Positions 13,608 through 26,465 of a DNA stretch of 64,000 bases are shown piece by piece. The notes beneath the pieces were generated by a model, which was not told the origin of the DNA, did not search any database, and saw only the letters and a list, made by a program, of their open reading frames with translations. Location: assembly GCF_000002425.4 (NCBI RefSeq), contig NC_037258.1, positions 833,719 through 897,718 of the forward strand. Direction: 5' to 3'. Source of the DNA: Physcomitrium patens. Its lineage: Eukaryota > Streptophyta > Bryopsida > Funariales > Funariaceae. A program made the position numbers and the translations under genes. Position 1 is the stretch's first letter, and the number at the start of each line of letters is the position of its first letter.

Positions 13608-15044
13608 CTCTTATCACTAAAAATAGATTTAATGTAACTTGTTTTTATTGCTTGTATGTATACACTCAAAAATAACTCTTAAAAAGAATGATCTTTATCA
13701 AACTTTGTTTGGAGAAAACGTATTTATAGAACAGGTATCAACAATGAATTTTACACAGGTCTTAGTTATTTAAGCAAATGATACTTTTAATCAAGATGAT
13801 TTATACTCATGCATGATTGTAATAAAGAATGAGCTATCATACAAGTTGTTCAAAATTTTTAACTTGTGTGTATTTTATTTGTATTTCTGTTCAGATGAAA
13901 CAACGGTGTGTACTTAAACTAGTAAGTAGATCTTTTTCGCAAAATTTATATCACTTCGTTCTAAAATGGAGGATGAATCTAATTTATTTCGTCCATGGAG
14001 AATGTGGCATCCGCGATCGAATTAATCCAATTCCAGTCTACTCTCTAAGAAGTGAATGGGGGTGACCTTACGTTTGTGCTCCAATCCAAATGACCCAGCT
14101 CGGAAGAAGCTTTGTTCAATCATCGCATCGACACGTTCCTAGAGTGATGGGGCAGGCCGTATCTGCAGAATGCGGTGTAGCTGAAAGGATGAAGGAGGCG
14201 TCCTATTCGAAACAGCTTCTGATCAGTATGCCAGCGCGAAGCACTGCGCAACAGATGGGATGAGTAACGATGGATCTAGCCGGCGGTAGAAGATCCCTTC
14301 ATCAGACTGAGGACGTTGATTTTTGATCGTTGTCATCATGAGTGACGGTGTTTGCTGATTTCTTGAGAGTCGATGCCACAGAAATGTAGACCCAAAGTGT
14401 TTATCATCACATCAATAAATCGTATGAAAAACAGAGCAGCTCTTCCAGTAATATAAAGGGGTATGGAATGCTAGTAGAGTTGAAACCTGGAAAGAAGAAT
14501 CACGAGGTCCTCATGCTAGTATTACGTTAATATCCATGGTTCCGAAGTTCATTGCAATCGATCTGCATGATGGTTAAGAATGCAACCCTGCCGATAAAGT
14601 TAGTGATATTCAGGTTGAGTGTCTCAACCAGGATCAGAAGATACAACAAACTCGTGAACGTAGCAAAGTTGAGTTGTGCCCTTGGCTTTTCACTAAACTT
14701 TCGAAATGATGGATACCTGGAGACGGGATTTAGTAGGATTGCAATCATTGATGTCTTCCCTTTGGAGACTTGATCCGCAGAAACGGGAATGACAGGCCAG
14801 GGAGAATCCTCCCAACTGATTCTCATATATTTGGTTACAAATTCAAATTTGGAGCTGCTACAACAGATCTACTTCTCCTCCTCTAATTTCTAGGATCGCA
14901 AACGATCGACATTCGTAAAATTGACGATTCTTGTAATTGGAAAATTGTTCACCAAGCCTGCTTGAATTGCTTCGAATACCAGAATTGTTTCAGCCTGATG
15001 GAGTTTAGCCTTATGTCGCTGCTTCACTGATGACTGACGTGGTA
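13300..15044. other. Intergenic DNA with a (TA)n tract; no confident gene
   Basis: It contains (TA)n at 13574-13606, after which the sequence turns GC-balanced from about 13.9 kb. A 99-codon minus-strand frame at 14527-14826 and a 73-codon plus frame overlap each other. Neither is recognised or supported by splice signals. Confidence 0.4.
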
Positions 15045-15700
15045 CTACGATTCGGCATTCGGAAAGCAAACTGTCATGTTGCCCAAATTGTCGACTTCCT
15101 TCACCAGATCGATTGCAACTTCACCACGCAGCCCACCTTCTCTACAGCAAAACTTTGTCCACTGCAAATGTTCAACTGCAATTGCATCATAAGAGATTTA
15201 TTTTCTAATACTCACATGGATACCGTATGCAGGCAAAACAAGCTTCGTGATCCTTACTGAATGGACGAATCCCGTTTTGATGATCTGAGTGGCAGTGAGT
15301 TCTAAATCTGCATCTTCAAGCGCATTACAAGTATGTTCACCCCCAATTTCCACACAAGCGACATCATGACGGCTCTTGTTAAACCCCTTAAAAGCAACTT
15401 CTAATTCCAACGACGCCCCCTTAAAAATTAGGTTAAATTAGATGAAAACGTCGAGCCGAACACCATGATTCATGAACAGGTTCAGAAGATTACATGGACT
15501 ATCTGCGTCAGCGTAATTTTCGGATCGGGACTATTTCCACGCGTAACTCATGAAATGCTTGTAATCTCGATCGCTGGTAACAATGTCATCGAAAAGTCCT
15601 CCATTCAGCCATTTTGTCATCGACCGCACTTCCTTCAGCCACCATTGTTCACTTTTATGATCATACCTTTTGTATCACGTGAAAAAGGAAACTGATGTGT
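15045..15700 (-). pseudogene. Unidentified gene, two good 3' exons, probably broken upstream
   Basis: Two minus-strand exons fit together in phase 0. The first is 15258-15419 (54 codons, ending before a strong GTAAGG donor); the second is 15045-15161 (38 codons plus TAG, after a TTTGCAG acceptor). The protein has patches such as EIGGEHTCNALEDADLE and ends VCFPNAES. Upstream, the same frame runs on to about 15640 through WWLKEVRSMTKWLNGGLFDD and HGVRLDVF but is interrupted by TAG and TAA. So either a short intron is missed or the gene is broken. I do not recognise the family. The acidic ALEDADLELTA patch is loosely like DEDD exonuclease C-termini, but that is only a guess. Confidence 0.45.
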
Positions 15701-17458
15701 GTATAAATACAAAAAAATATATAGAATATTTAAAAATTAAATAATAAAACGTAGACGAAAAGAAAAGGAAGAAAACATGTGCAAGTGATGTCCACAAACT
15801 GCAGCAAGCCATGGCCAAGAATCAAGAAAAACACGAGCTCTGTACTCATAAAATAAAACCGATCAACACGCACCTCAACACAATTCTCCTAACTCACGGA
15901 TCAGTATTCAGCATCAGGTTACAGTCTAATGATCGACGCAAGGTCGGCAAAAACATTAACTAAGCGAATAATCAATGCCGGGGGTAAACCAAGAGTATAC
16001 TTACTAATGGAACAGTACTCACGATCACATGATGCGTCAATTAGTTTGTGCGCACAATTGAAATGCGTGCTAGAGTGTCCGTAAACGAAGCAGGCTACGG
16101 TTCGGTGGAGCGAAATTAATTGCTTCAGAGTCACGCTGCCACTACAACCACCGCATCTCACCCGTGCCTTCGGCATTGATGCTCATCCCGCTCAACGACG
16201 TCGGAGGATATTTTCCCAGCAATTGTTCGAAAAAGCACATACTTTTTCTGATTTAACTACTTTTTTGAGGTGTCCTTTTCCTCTTTGCGATGCGTGTTCT
16301 GATCAAAGCTCGCGTGGCATCCTATCTTTACCAGATTCCTACAGTTGATCTTCAATTTAAAAAATATTAAATACATGTTGGTTTTATGTTGCTGAATGTT
16401 GAAAAAGGTATTAACGATGGTCAGTAGTGTTTTCTGTCCATTTCATGTTAGCTGTAATTTTCATTTTCATACTTTTCACGAGGTTTGATGGTTTGATGGC
16501 AATAGAAAAATGGAAGAAGAATAATATCAATAACACTAAAATAGAGCACCATGTGATACTTTATTTTAATGAGAAAAAGTAAGATCGATATTCAGCGCAT
16601 CAGGCTAAGAATCAGAACACTATTCCACAGTTCAGCATCTACAATAATTCTTCAAATCTATGAAGGCCCTTGTAGATCTCAAAAACTATAATCTGTTTAT
16701 CTTCAGACGTTCTGACAGATGCACTGTAATCAGTCCATGTCGACGGAGCACTTTCACGTCGTTCTTTGACTTCGCGGATCACAGAAGCTTGCGTTGGGAA
16801 GAACTTTGCTTGTGCGTGCCGCCTCACGCCATCTCCGCGCCTGCATCGCTTTATGACATCAGCTTCTTCTTTTCTGGGAGTCCATGTTGCGAGGTTGCCC
16901 ATACTAGGTACAGCAGGGGAGAAGATTCAGTAGCTCGTCTGCACCGTCACTTGCTATTTGTGATTCGAGGCTTTGAGCTACTTATGATGATCGCTTGATT
17001 GGGAAGATGTAATAGTTTGAAAAGATCGGTAACTTGGAAACTTGGTAACGGTTGCGTGCTTATCTTCTTTCTGGAAGTGTAAGTTAGGCCTCATAAGCGA
17101 AGGCATTCTACAAAATTTATCAGTAGTTGCAAGCTCTTAGTGGCGTTGATGTGATGGAATGCTTGTTGTGCTTTGTTTCTGCAGTCAATTTGTAGATTAT
17201 CTAATTATTCAATCGTTGTAGGGTTACAGGTGTGATGTCTCATATCCGTATACTTGTCTGAATTTGGCCACCACCTTGCATATGCAGGCCTCTTGTGTAT
17301 CGCTAGATTTTTCCTCTAAGGGACGTGTTGCCTTTGATTTTTTTGTACAGAATCTTGCGTTTCTCGTTTGAAGTACCTCTTGCTCATGTGCTTTTTGCGA
17401 CGTTCCATATTCCAGGTGCATCGGTATACGCGGAGCTTTGTCTTCAGTAATTCTATTG
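15700..17458. other. Intergenic, no confident gene
   Basis: Overlapping open frames exist on both strands at 15919-16176 and 16639-16998 (87 codons minus, 112 codons plus). Both lack splice support or a recognisable domain. The interval includes the upstream region of the DUF3598-like gene. Confidence 0.35.
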
Positions 17459-19500
17459 ATGGCCACAAAGTTGATAGAAGCGACCTCCTTAACTTGGTCG
17501 GCTGCATCTACCTCAACCGCCTGCTCCCGAAAGCAAAAGGTTTTAGAAATTGGCCGTGTTCGGATTTATCAGAGCTTGAGCACTGGTATGGCGTTCGCAT
17601 CCACGACAAGCTTTCTGTCCCGATTGCCATGAACTTGTTTCCACGGAACTAATTCGAGGAACATGTGGTTCAAATCACATCGAAATCGAAGAGCACGATT
17701 AATTCCTATTTACACTTTGTATAACCCTGAGGTTTTCGTAAAGATAATCGACCCCTGTTTTATGACTAATTACTATTTCGAATAACGTGAATCCCCGTTT
17801 CCTTCTCAGGAATCAAAACACTCAAATCAGGACCAAAGCCGGCAAAGGGCTGTATCCGGATGGCAAGTTCAAAGGTACGTTATACTCTCCGCTTTGGTTG
17901 GAAAAAAATGAAGATGAGAGTCGAGCACTTTTTCGTGGTGTAGAGTAGCTGTCATTCTCTGTGGGTGCCGAAACCTTCAGCTCAAACTCCTCCATAACAA
18001 AATAGCTCATAAGTGAGTGATACCTGTTTACAGATTGAATCATAGGTTGTGATGTTCATGTGCATATTAGAACTCGAGCATAAGTTGTTAAATGAGTTTA
18101 CTGGGATTTTGTATCTAGCAGGTGTTTGACACGGATGTCGGAGTTGAAAAATGGACAATGCCCGACAGCAAGCCACTCGGTCACGAGACCGTCGTGCAAG
18201 TGACCCCTCGTGACGTCTGGTTCTGGCAAGCCGACACACATTGGAAGACATGGCATGGGCTTTGGATCAACTATCAGCCTCAAAAGACGAAAGAGTTAAC
18301 CAAAGAGTACAAGTCAGTTCGTTCCCTGCAAAAGGTTGACCCAGAACGTTTAAAGTATTACCAAAGGTAAGTGATTCAGCTCACTCTCCCTGCTCTTCTG
18401 ATTGTGGTGCCTCTTTCTTTTCGAAAATTGTCTTCATTTGGCGATGCTGTATCTTATTTCAGTTGACACTGTTTTGGGTGTGTTGTATAGAAACCAATGG
18501 TATGATGCAAAGGGTTTTGGCAAAGACATAAAATGGGCGTACGGACCTTGGCACTTCAATATCGAGGAGCACCTTCTAAATGATGGAATATTGCACCCAT
18601 GTTCTAAAGATCATCGCACGCTTTTATTTCCCAGTGGAAACCTGGGTTGGATTCAAATGTATTTGAAGCCAAATGATCCTAACAGCGTTATTTTTAGTGA
18701 GCCCATGTTTTACGTTAGTAAGTATCTCATTCCCCAACTACATAATACAATTTCCACGTTTAGCTTTAGAATCTTGAGTGGTATTTACATATGTTCTGAA
18801 TTTGGTTTTGAATCTAGCAACTGATCAGTGTGTAACCTGCTGATAACAGACCCAAACCAGAGAATCTCAGTTCCTGTGGGCTACGACAGCGAAGGAATGC
18901 TGGGGACGGCTCTCCTGCTGGAGGAGGTACATGACACAGAGGAAAGGTTTGACTCGACATGGTCTGGAACCTTCTGGAAACACTGCAGGTGCGCACCGTC
19001 TCCTAGAAAAGTTCTCTATTCATATAATTTTTGCATTCCACAACCCCCTCCTCTCTTTTAATTTTTTAATTTCTTTTACAGCCATTAATTTAGCTGTAAT
19101 GTTCAAACAACGTTAAATGCGTACAAAAAGTATGATGTGATTATTAAGGAATGTGGGATATATCAGGGATCCACTTGAAGAGACCAGGGAGGAGCCAAAG
19201 GGAGTTTATCGAGGGCACGAAGAGAGCATTACCCCAGGGATGGAGTGGATGATGCGGGAGGCAGAGTGGCAAGGTTTTCAGGGAGGCTTGAGCGGAGAGT
19301 TAGCGGCCAACTACACCCTGGTGCACATGCCTAATAATGTAACAGTATTTGCGCCTAAGAAAGCGGCTGTACATAAGGATTTTGCTTTCTATGTTACGTA
19401 CGTGGAGAAGGACAAGCGAGTGCGTGTTATGTCTGTTGCCTACGGAGCTGATCTCAATCTCGCGTACATCAAATGGGGAGTTTACGACAAGGTTGATTGA
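17459..19500 (+). CDS. DUF3598-like (lipocalin/calycin-type) protein, probably plastid-targeted
   Basis: Six exons join in frame to about 378 residues: 17459-17585, 17810-17874, 18122-18366, 18491-18717, 18850-18988 and 19167-19500. All have GT-AG borders. The first 40 or so residues are rich in Ser, Thr and Ala with few acids, as in plastid transit peptides. The mature part has the order typical of cyanobacterial and plant DUF3598 proteins: HWKTWHGLW, then KSVRSL, then NDGILHP, then RTLLFPSG, then a two-strand repeat ending GTALLLEEV. A second, more divergent half starts at WEWMMREAEW-like residues and contains the sequence AFYVTYVEKDKRVRV. The family is thought to bind a small ligand in a beta-barrel, but no reaction is known. 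The exon 1 donor (GTATGG) is the least certain border. Confidence 0.75.
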
Positions 19501-21143
19501 GGATATTGTCCGTTGAATTCTTGGAACTTCGCCAAGTCTGATGAGGGATTCTTGTATAGTGTTTTATAGAGGGACATGACAACATTTGAAGATTTCAATT
19601 GCAAGGGATTTACCTGAGGTCCTTTGCTGGGAATGCATTGAGAGCGTATTTTGTTGATTTACATAGGCAATTTAGAGGGCACGTTTGATGTTAATGATAT
19701 TCTACTGTTAAATACTTGAAAGATCAGAGCTAGTGTTTGCTTGTATTTTAAAAAGGCCTTGGTACTTGTGAAAGTGAGTTTTCTGCGCAAGTCTGACATC
19801 TCCCGCATCATATTTGATCTTTGCTGGACTCCGTCCTTGGTAACTCTGATCTGACTTGCGCAGAAAACTTGAATGCGCTATTAGCTTGCTAAATATTATT
19901 CTCCCTAGTGAAGCGGAAAATACTTGACCTTAAGGATTTAAGAGTGTGAGTCGACAAACTTTCACAGGAGAATCATCTTCAAATGATGAGCAAGGAATGA
20001 TTCTGCCCAGTAGAAGAAGTGGACCAAATGATCAGCTCTATTGAGAAAATTGGTAGATCGATTGCGAAGTACCAGCTGATCAAAGCGAAGGATAATATTC
20101 ACACAATCACAGACTATTTTTCATTTCTGATGAAATTCAAGCACTAGTAGGAACCATCAATATCACCAGAATCCATGCAGTTTTCCGCTTCATAATTTGG
20201 TGAACAACCCAGAGCGAGTCGACATGAACCAAGCCCCTCCACCCTCCTTAAAACAGTATTCTAGGTTCTAATTGCCAGGCGAAAAAAATCTGGTAATACC
20301 AAAATTAGCTTTCATTTTGTGACTAAAGTTCGCCGTAGCTGAGGCAAAGCTGAACAATTGTGCAAAGACAACTGGTAGCATTAGGACAATATGTATGGTA
20401 AGTGTCAGATTGAAGTCACAACGGAACAAAAACCTCACACCACAAGAATGCTGGTGTCTCAAAAGGTTGAAACGCGCCGCACTTCATGAAAATGTTCCAG
20501 AACTTTGAGGGTGGGATAGAAATTTACATCCAGTATGTGATCAAAAGACTTAATCAAAATGCAATATTGACAAGTTACTTGCTCATTAATGTCGTTTCTG
20601 TCACCATCTTCTTGAGCACATTCTACTGAGTACAGTAAAATCTTACGAGGTGTGGATATACAGACTCACGCCATGCCGTTCAAGGGTATGGCTCAATCTG
20701 ATGCTGGAGTTAATTTGCCCATCACCATGTCACCTTGCTCAAATTTACAAGATGCAAAACAACCTAGAGGTGTAGACGATGACAGAATCGCCACGGCCAA
20801 GAGTGCTGCTGATTAGTCTCCTCAAAAGATGCAATATTCAGAAAAATAGTGCAGCACAATTAATCCTGGGCGATAGATGGTCAACTTTGGTTGGAATTGA
20901 AGGTGCTTTCGAGCACTTACTTACGTCGTAGGCTCGCAATGAACTGCAAATAGAAGCTGGAGTAAGCTGACAGAATTGTAAACAATCTCGAGTCATCTTT
21001 GGTCACCATCTATCCAACCACAGAACACGGACTGCTGTTTGAGTTAATGTGCGATCAATTTTATCAGTATCTATTTTTCTTTCGCCAAATGTACAAGGGC
21101 ACGAAATTTGTAGTTTTCAATACCACGATGAAAAACCACATGC
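19501..21143. other. 3' flank and intergenic DNA; one strong hairpin
   Basis: No supported gene. The 3' UTR of the DUF3598-like gene probably takes the first few hundred bases. A perfect 17-bp inverted repeat is listed separately. The right end is the 3' flank of the BTB gene. Confidence 0.45.
19777..19869. repeat. Inverted repeat, perfect 17-bp arms
   Basis: AGTTTTCTGCGCAAGTC at 19777-19793 is repeated exactly in reverse complement at 19853-19869, with 59 bases between. A few more bases pair inward. It lies about 280 bases past the stop codon of the DUF3598-like gene, so it may sit in that gene's 3' UTR. It could be an RNA hairpin or a tiny transposon relic. Confidence 0.8.
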
Positions 21144-22764
21144 TCAGTAATGTTGCAGCTGACAATTGCTTTCAAGGAAGGCAAGATTTGAACACATTGT
21201 ACTGCACCAAGCATCGAAAGCTTCAGACAAGTTTGGCCAGCTTTGGGTTGGCCATTTTGAAAGATAAGGTTCCGGCTCAAGGGGAGGGAGTGTCTCCAGA
21301 ACCCCATTCAGGGCCTTGTCCACGTTCTTTTTAGTATCCTCATAAACACAAAAGTCAATTCCGACAAGCGCCGGTAACCATGCCTTAACCAAAGCAAGGC
21401 GAACTGAATTCTCAAGCCATATCTCTCCCTTCGCCACAATCTCCAAATAGCGAATAAGAACATTGCATGTAACCTGGATGAAAGTAATTCCGGGGTACGT
21501 GTAGTCCGAGCTTACATGAGGCCATATTCCAAACAACATCTGTGAGAATGATCGGTCTGTGGAGATCGTTCGGGTCGCCTCCTCGGCAATTCCAAAATCT
21601 ACGAGACAATTCAAGAGCCAACAGAGCCCTTTCCCAGCTACTGAAAACTCTTCATCTTTGTACAAGTGAGGAATCCTACAATGCTGCCGAAAATCTTCAA
21701 CAGCTCTCCGAAGTTCTTCATACATTACATTTTTCACCACACCTGCCACAGATTTTGACACCGTTGGACCTCGCATTGAGCCTTTCCGTAGTCTTTCAAA
21801 TGCGGATCTGTTCTCGAAGACTTTGGTCTCGATCATTTCTGGCTGATTCATTCACATACTCTTAAACAAAAGAGTCTATAGAACCCGTTTCAATGCATCC
21901 AACGAGCTTTCCATGGCAAGTGTGCCGAAGGTGTCAAGCCGGGCAGCTAAATCAGAGGTTGGAGCGATTTGAAAGGCCGCGACAGCGGATCGTATGTCGA
22001 ACAAGTTTGCTGCATTCCATGGCATGACAGCCAAGTAACGCATGCAAGCATCCACACATTCCTGAAACACAAGTTGCGCCGCTACAGGGAGGACTTCAAT
22101 TGCATGGGCAACATTCGCGAAGGAGGATGGAGAAATCTCTGGCCCATACAAGAGCTGCATACATCTCGTATATGCACGAGGGTTGCAACGAGCTTCGAGA
22201 GTGAGCTCAAGAGGGAGATCAGTGTTTGACCACCGCTCGACTAGGCACGCATCGAAGTACTGGCACCTGCAAACATCAGCCCCATTTCAGTGCGTGAACA
22301 GACCCATTCCACGGGAAGAATCAAGGCAAACAACGTGTACGCAAGCTTACCTTTCACAAACTGACGGTTGTAAATGAAGAACGTGAGTGGATCACGCATC
22401 TGAAGCGATTGTCGCAATAAATATCTTACCTGCGAAGATATGCAGAGTGAACATGCAAAGTTGCAATCGAAGATCCCCTGTCAGATTTTTTGTTTGATGA
22501 TTGACCTTGCTCTTGGAAGTCATTCCTCGGGCCTTGTTTTCTAGAGTTTTTACATGGTGGTCCCTTCCCTGAGTCTTCTGGAGGGAACCTATCCGAGTCC
22601 ATTGATTGAAACGGGTCCAACCGTAACGTTACGTCGCTAATTGCATCTTCTTTAAGCCAGACTTCCACAGGAGTTCCCGAACCATCTGCCTCGAGGCGCA
22701 ATGGAGGGGCCAGACGGAGAGTAATGGAGCTCTCATCATCCTTCGGCCAGACCTCCATCAGCAT
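21144..22764 (-). CDS. BTB/POZ domain protein, At1g63850/At3g05675 type, with two in-frame stops
   Basis: Exon 1 (22430-22764) begins MLMEVWPKDD. It holds a Ser/Lys-rich linker and ends in the BTB start HVHSAYLRR. Exon 2 (22266-21144) continues in phase with CQYFDACLVERWS and the rest of the BTB fold, then the helical C-terminal part that marks this plant family, ending near WPNLSEAFDAWC. Proteins of this group are thought to be CUL3 substrate adaptors or scaffold proteins. Exon 2 is interrupted in frame by TAG (21878-21876) and TGA (21854-21852), with the same frame resuming at once. A 42-nt GT...AG segment (21884-21843) would remove both stops, but that is shorter than normal plant introns. 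It is therefore either a micro-intron or a recent pseudogene. The ATG used is the first in frame; an upstream exon is possible. Confidence 0.7.
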
Positions 22765-25400
22765 TCTTGTCCTGGATCTTTCATCTGAAAGGAACGACGT
22801 TTTCCTGAACTTTAAGTTCAACAGAATGGTTCGCTTCGACGAGAGTAACTTTGATCTGGAGCGCCGTTACATGTAAAGCGAAAAAGAAACAATTCAGTGA
22901 AGTACTGCCAGATCTGTCCTCAGTTATGTCCTCCGAAAAGCTCGTCAGAGGCATTCTTGCATGCGAACATCAGTAAAAAGGGCCACCCTTCTAGAACTTT
23001 GTGGGCAGCGTAGAAGATCATGTCATTGATTCTGACCGTGCATGCTTAGGAGGCTGATCATTACAGAAGAACTTGAAAGGTGCAGAATCAAATGAAGCAT
23101 GGTACGAAGACTTGTGTCACTTTACTATTGAGGAGCAAAGTCCAATGGCTCCAGAATAAGCAATACTTCTGTATCACAAAAACGCAACCAGTGACGCACG
23201 ATCCATGAAATGCGGGTACAAATCACAGAATTCAAGCTGACCTGCCTAAGGGAAACCCACCGTTAACCAACCAGTGGGCCACTTCGTTTTCACACTCAAC
23301 AAAACTAACCAAATCCAGCACTGGGATGCGTGAGATATATTGGGCTCAAAGAGGGCACTTGCCAAGGTAAGAGAACATTGACTAAAAGAACAAATATCAA
23401 CAAGGCGATGATGACTGAAATTGAAGAGATCAAACAAATATTGCCTCTGAAAATTTACAAAACCGCCTCAGTAAGAGTTCCATTCGAAACTATTCGAAAC
23501 TATTCGAAGGCCAAAAATCTCCTTCTGGATCGGTGAAGTAACGACGGTTGAGTGAAGAACTCCCTGCACTGTGTTGCACTCAATTTCCATCCTAGTAATT
23601 GGAGAGTTACCAGTTTCTATGAGGTTCATAACCCCTCATATTCAATCAACAATCGTACAAAAGACACATAGCATTGTGGAGAGCAGTTCGAGAGAACTTG
23701 AATAGGCCAAGTCAACGGAACTTCTATGAAGAATCAATGATAAGTCCATTGAGTATTGCTTAGACAAAGAATAGAGACATTTCCCACGCCGTATAAAGGA
23801 AATAGGACATACTTCACGAGTCTTCGGAGCTTGATGGTGGTTCATACATGTTGCAGCAGTTATAAAAAAAACATTCATATCCACGCAGCCCGTTTTACGA
23901 GCACTGAACTCATAGAATTAGGGCTGTAGCACTAGAATTTTCCAAGTATCGGAACGGCTCGGAAGAAGTCACCTCTTTCTAAAATGTCAAAATGGTTTGA
24001 AGTAACAACTACAAACGTCTGTGTTCGTGACCAATTAAACAGCTAAAAGACTCATAAAAGTCATTCAGTAAACAATACTATGCCGTAATAGAAGAAAGAA
24101 ATCAAATAAAAGAAAATGAATAAATAAACTAAAAGCATTTACTGATCTGTAAAGACATAGAGATAAAGCGCAGTTGTTCCGTCCCGTCTTCCCATTCCAT
24201 GACCAAACAAAAAATCTTAGTTTCGTTGAAAAAAGGCAGGCTTCGACGCAGAGCCCCATAAAACCACACGCAAACTGGAACGTCCAGAGTGGGCTAAGAC
24301 TTCGTTAAACTGGATACTGGGTGGAGTTCTCTTCGCTACAATCAAAACAATCCCGATTAATGGTTTAGATCTTGCATGAAATTACACCCAGAAAAAGGGA
24401 AAAACAAAACGAAACGAAACGGATAGAACTGAAACTAATTTTTTTCTAAAATAAAAATAAAAATAAAAAACGACACACTAAGAGAAGGGAAAAAAACTAC
24501 GCTCGCGATTAACAGATAACGTTGGCTAGGATTCGAAGGCAACGAAGGAATCCCTCTGCAAAGGAAGTGGAAAACAAAAGCAAGAGCTACAGGTTACCTA
24601 CAGCACTGCCCCTGGAAAAGGAGAAACGACAAACTCCGCTTCCCGTCCCAACAGAACTCCTTCGTTCGTTCCCCCCATTCTGCGATATTTTGCTATTCTG
24701 TACATATAGAACTTTCCCCATCGTCCGACTGTTAAGAGGTCAGATTATAGTGATATTTTGACACGTTATCTCCGACAGGTTTGCTTCACGTTAGTTTGCT
24801 CATGAAAGAGTCGGGGCTGAGAATTTCTTCATCGAATGTAATGGTATAGTGAGTAGATTAGTGTCACAGCTACTTGTGCGAATGTTTCAGCTGGATATTG
24901 AGAAAATTAATTGATTTTCGAAGACTACATTGTCGACTCGTTTAAGTTCTTTGTCAGAAATTGTCTTCGAGTTAACTAACCCTGTAAATAACAACGGTCA
25001 AGGCCTCTCATTCATTTCCGTAGTGTACACGAAGCCACTCGGTCATGACATCGACGAGGGTTGAGCTGGGCAGAGTGCGAATCATTCCCGCCATTATTTC
25101 AGCTAATATTTTGCATGGAAAGATATTGGAGTATTTTACCCGCAAGTCTCAGAAAACAAATATCTGGCCCAACAGAACTGTATACTTAGGCTCCAAATGA
25201 CAACACCTCCAGCTGAAACTCTCTCTATGTGAGTAGTCAGAAGTGAACTTACGCAAGCAAGAGTCATGCCAGTTTGTCTGCTCTAAGAGAAGCAATGCCG
25301 ACAGGCGAAGGTCTCAATTGAAATGAAGGAACAGGACATTGTAGAAAAATTAGAAAGTTACAACCAAGTGATCCTTCTACTCTACAAGAAAAAGTGATGT
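22765..25400. other. Intergenic between the BTB gene and psaD; no gene seen
   Basis: This is GC-balanced, with only short unsupported frames on both strands. It should contain the BTB gene promoter (minus strand) on the left and the psaD 3' UTR on the right. Confidence 0.45.
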
Positions 25401-26465
25401 CTACAAATCATAAGCTTGCTTTTGGGCAAACTTGAGCTCCGCAGGGTTTGCATTCTTTCCAATGCTCCTGTTGTTAACTCCTACTGGAGACCTGCCGGCG
25501 TTAACCTTCTCAGGGTACACACCATCTTTAGGGTGAAGGTATTGCACCTCACCGTTGGGGAAGACACGGTAGAACTGATATTGGATTTTGAACTTGGTCC
25601 TCAATCTGGCGCCCAAGGCAAGGCACTGCTCCTTCCTTGCGAGCTTCAATAGGTTAGGTCCCGACCTCATGATGGCAGCTCCACCTGCACAATACACATC
25701 GTCAACTCTCGGATCTCGGTTACCGACATCCACTGGTCACTTCTAACGAGGTAGATTCAAGTACCCACAATGTGGATGACGTTCCACTTTCATCTTGGAT
25801 GTCAGAGTGCCGCATTCGCAGACATGCTAATTCATGCAATGATCTAGTTGTAATGGTTAAATATACAGACAATTGCGTCGTCAGAAACCAAACCACTGCG
25901 ATGTAGGTGTGGATAATTACAAGTGGATAAACCGCATTTCAATTCAGAACTCACCGGTGGGCATTTCGAAAATTTGCTCCTTGGGTGATTCCCAGGTGAT
26001 GACATAGAACTCCTCAACCTGCGCCTTGCGAAGAAGACCACCCGTGCTACCACCGAAGATGGGAGCGGGGGTGTCGGCGTTCAATGTTGGCGGGGTAAAA
26101 CCCTTGGGCGCCTCTGCGGCGGCATCCGGGGCGGCTGCGGCTTTAGCCACCACACGGTGACTATTGCACACTGCTACGAGTCTCTGACCCTATGTATGTA
26201 CAACGACAATAACAACAAACCGACCCCTGATAAGAAAATTGGACAATCTTACTCTGCATGCGCAGAAACCACACACACACACACACATTCATACAATTGA
26301 CATACACACTTCCATCGGAACCCCACCAACTCATTCAAACCACAAGCGCACCTGGAGGCTAGAGACGCGAAGGGAGACACCCCTGGTGCTGACAGCGGCA
26401 CCGGATGAGGCCTGGGGTGCAATCAGGGCAACGGAGGCCGCGGAAGTAGCTGCGAGGGCTGCCAT
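25401..26465 (-). CDS. psaD: Photosystem I reaction centre subunit II (PsaD), nuclear-encoded plastid precursor
   Basis: Three exons (26352-26465, 25955-26189 and 25401-25684) give about 210 residues, the usual length for plant PsaD precursors. PsaD sits on the stromal face of photosystem I and forms the ferredoxin docking site with PsaC and PsaE. Residues 1-50 or so are an Ala/Ser-rich transit peptide ([20 protein letters not shown]). The mature part has the family blocks [30 protein letters not shown] and [19 protein letters not shown], and ends KQAYDL. The junctions are phase 0 after Q38 and phase 1 inside the GGAAIMR block, and both introns are GT-AG. Intron 1 carries a short (CA)n run near 26270-26287. 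Third codon positions are GC-rich, as expected for a highly expressed gene. Introns inside psaD are unlike Arabidopsis psaD genes, which as far as I recall are intronless. Confidence 0.97.

Noticed and set aside
16639-16998. Overlapping 87- and 112-codon frames on opposite strands
   Set aside because: No splice support, no domain, and neither strand is favoured.
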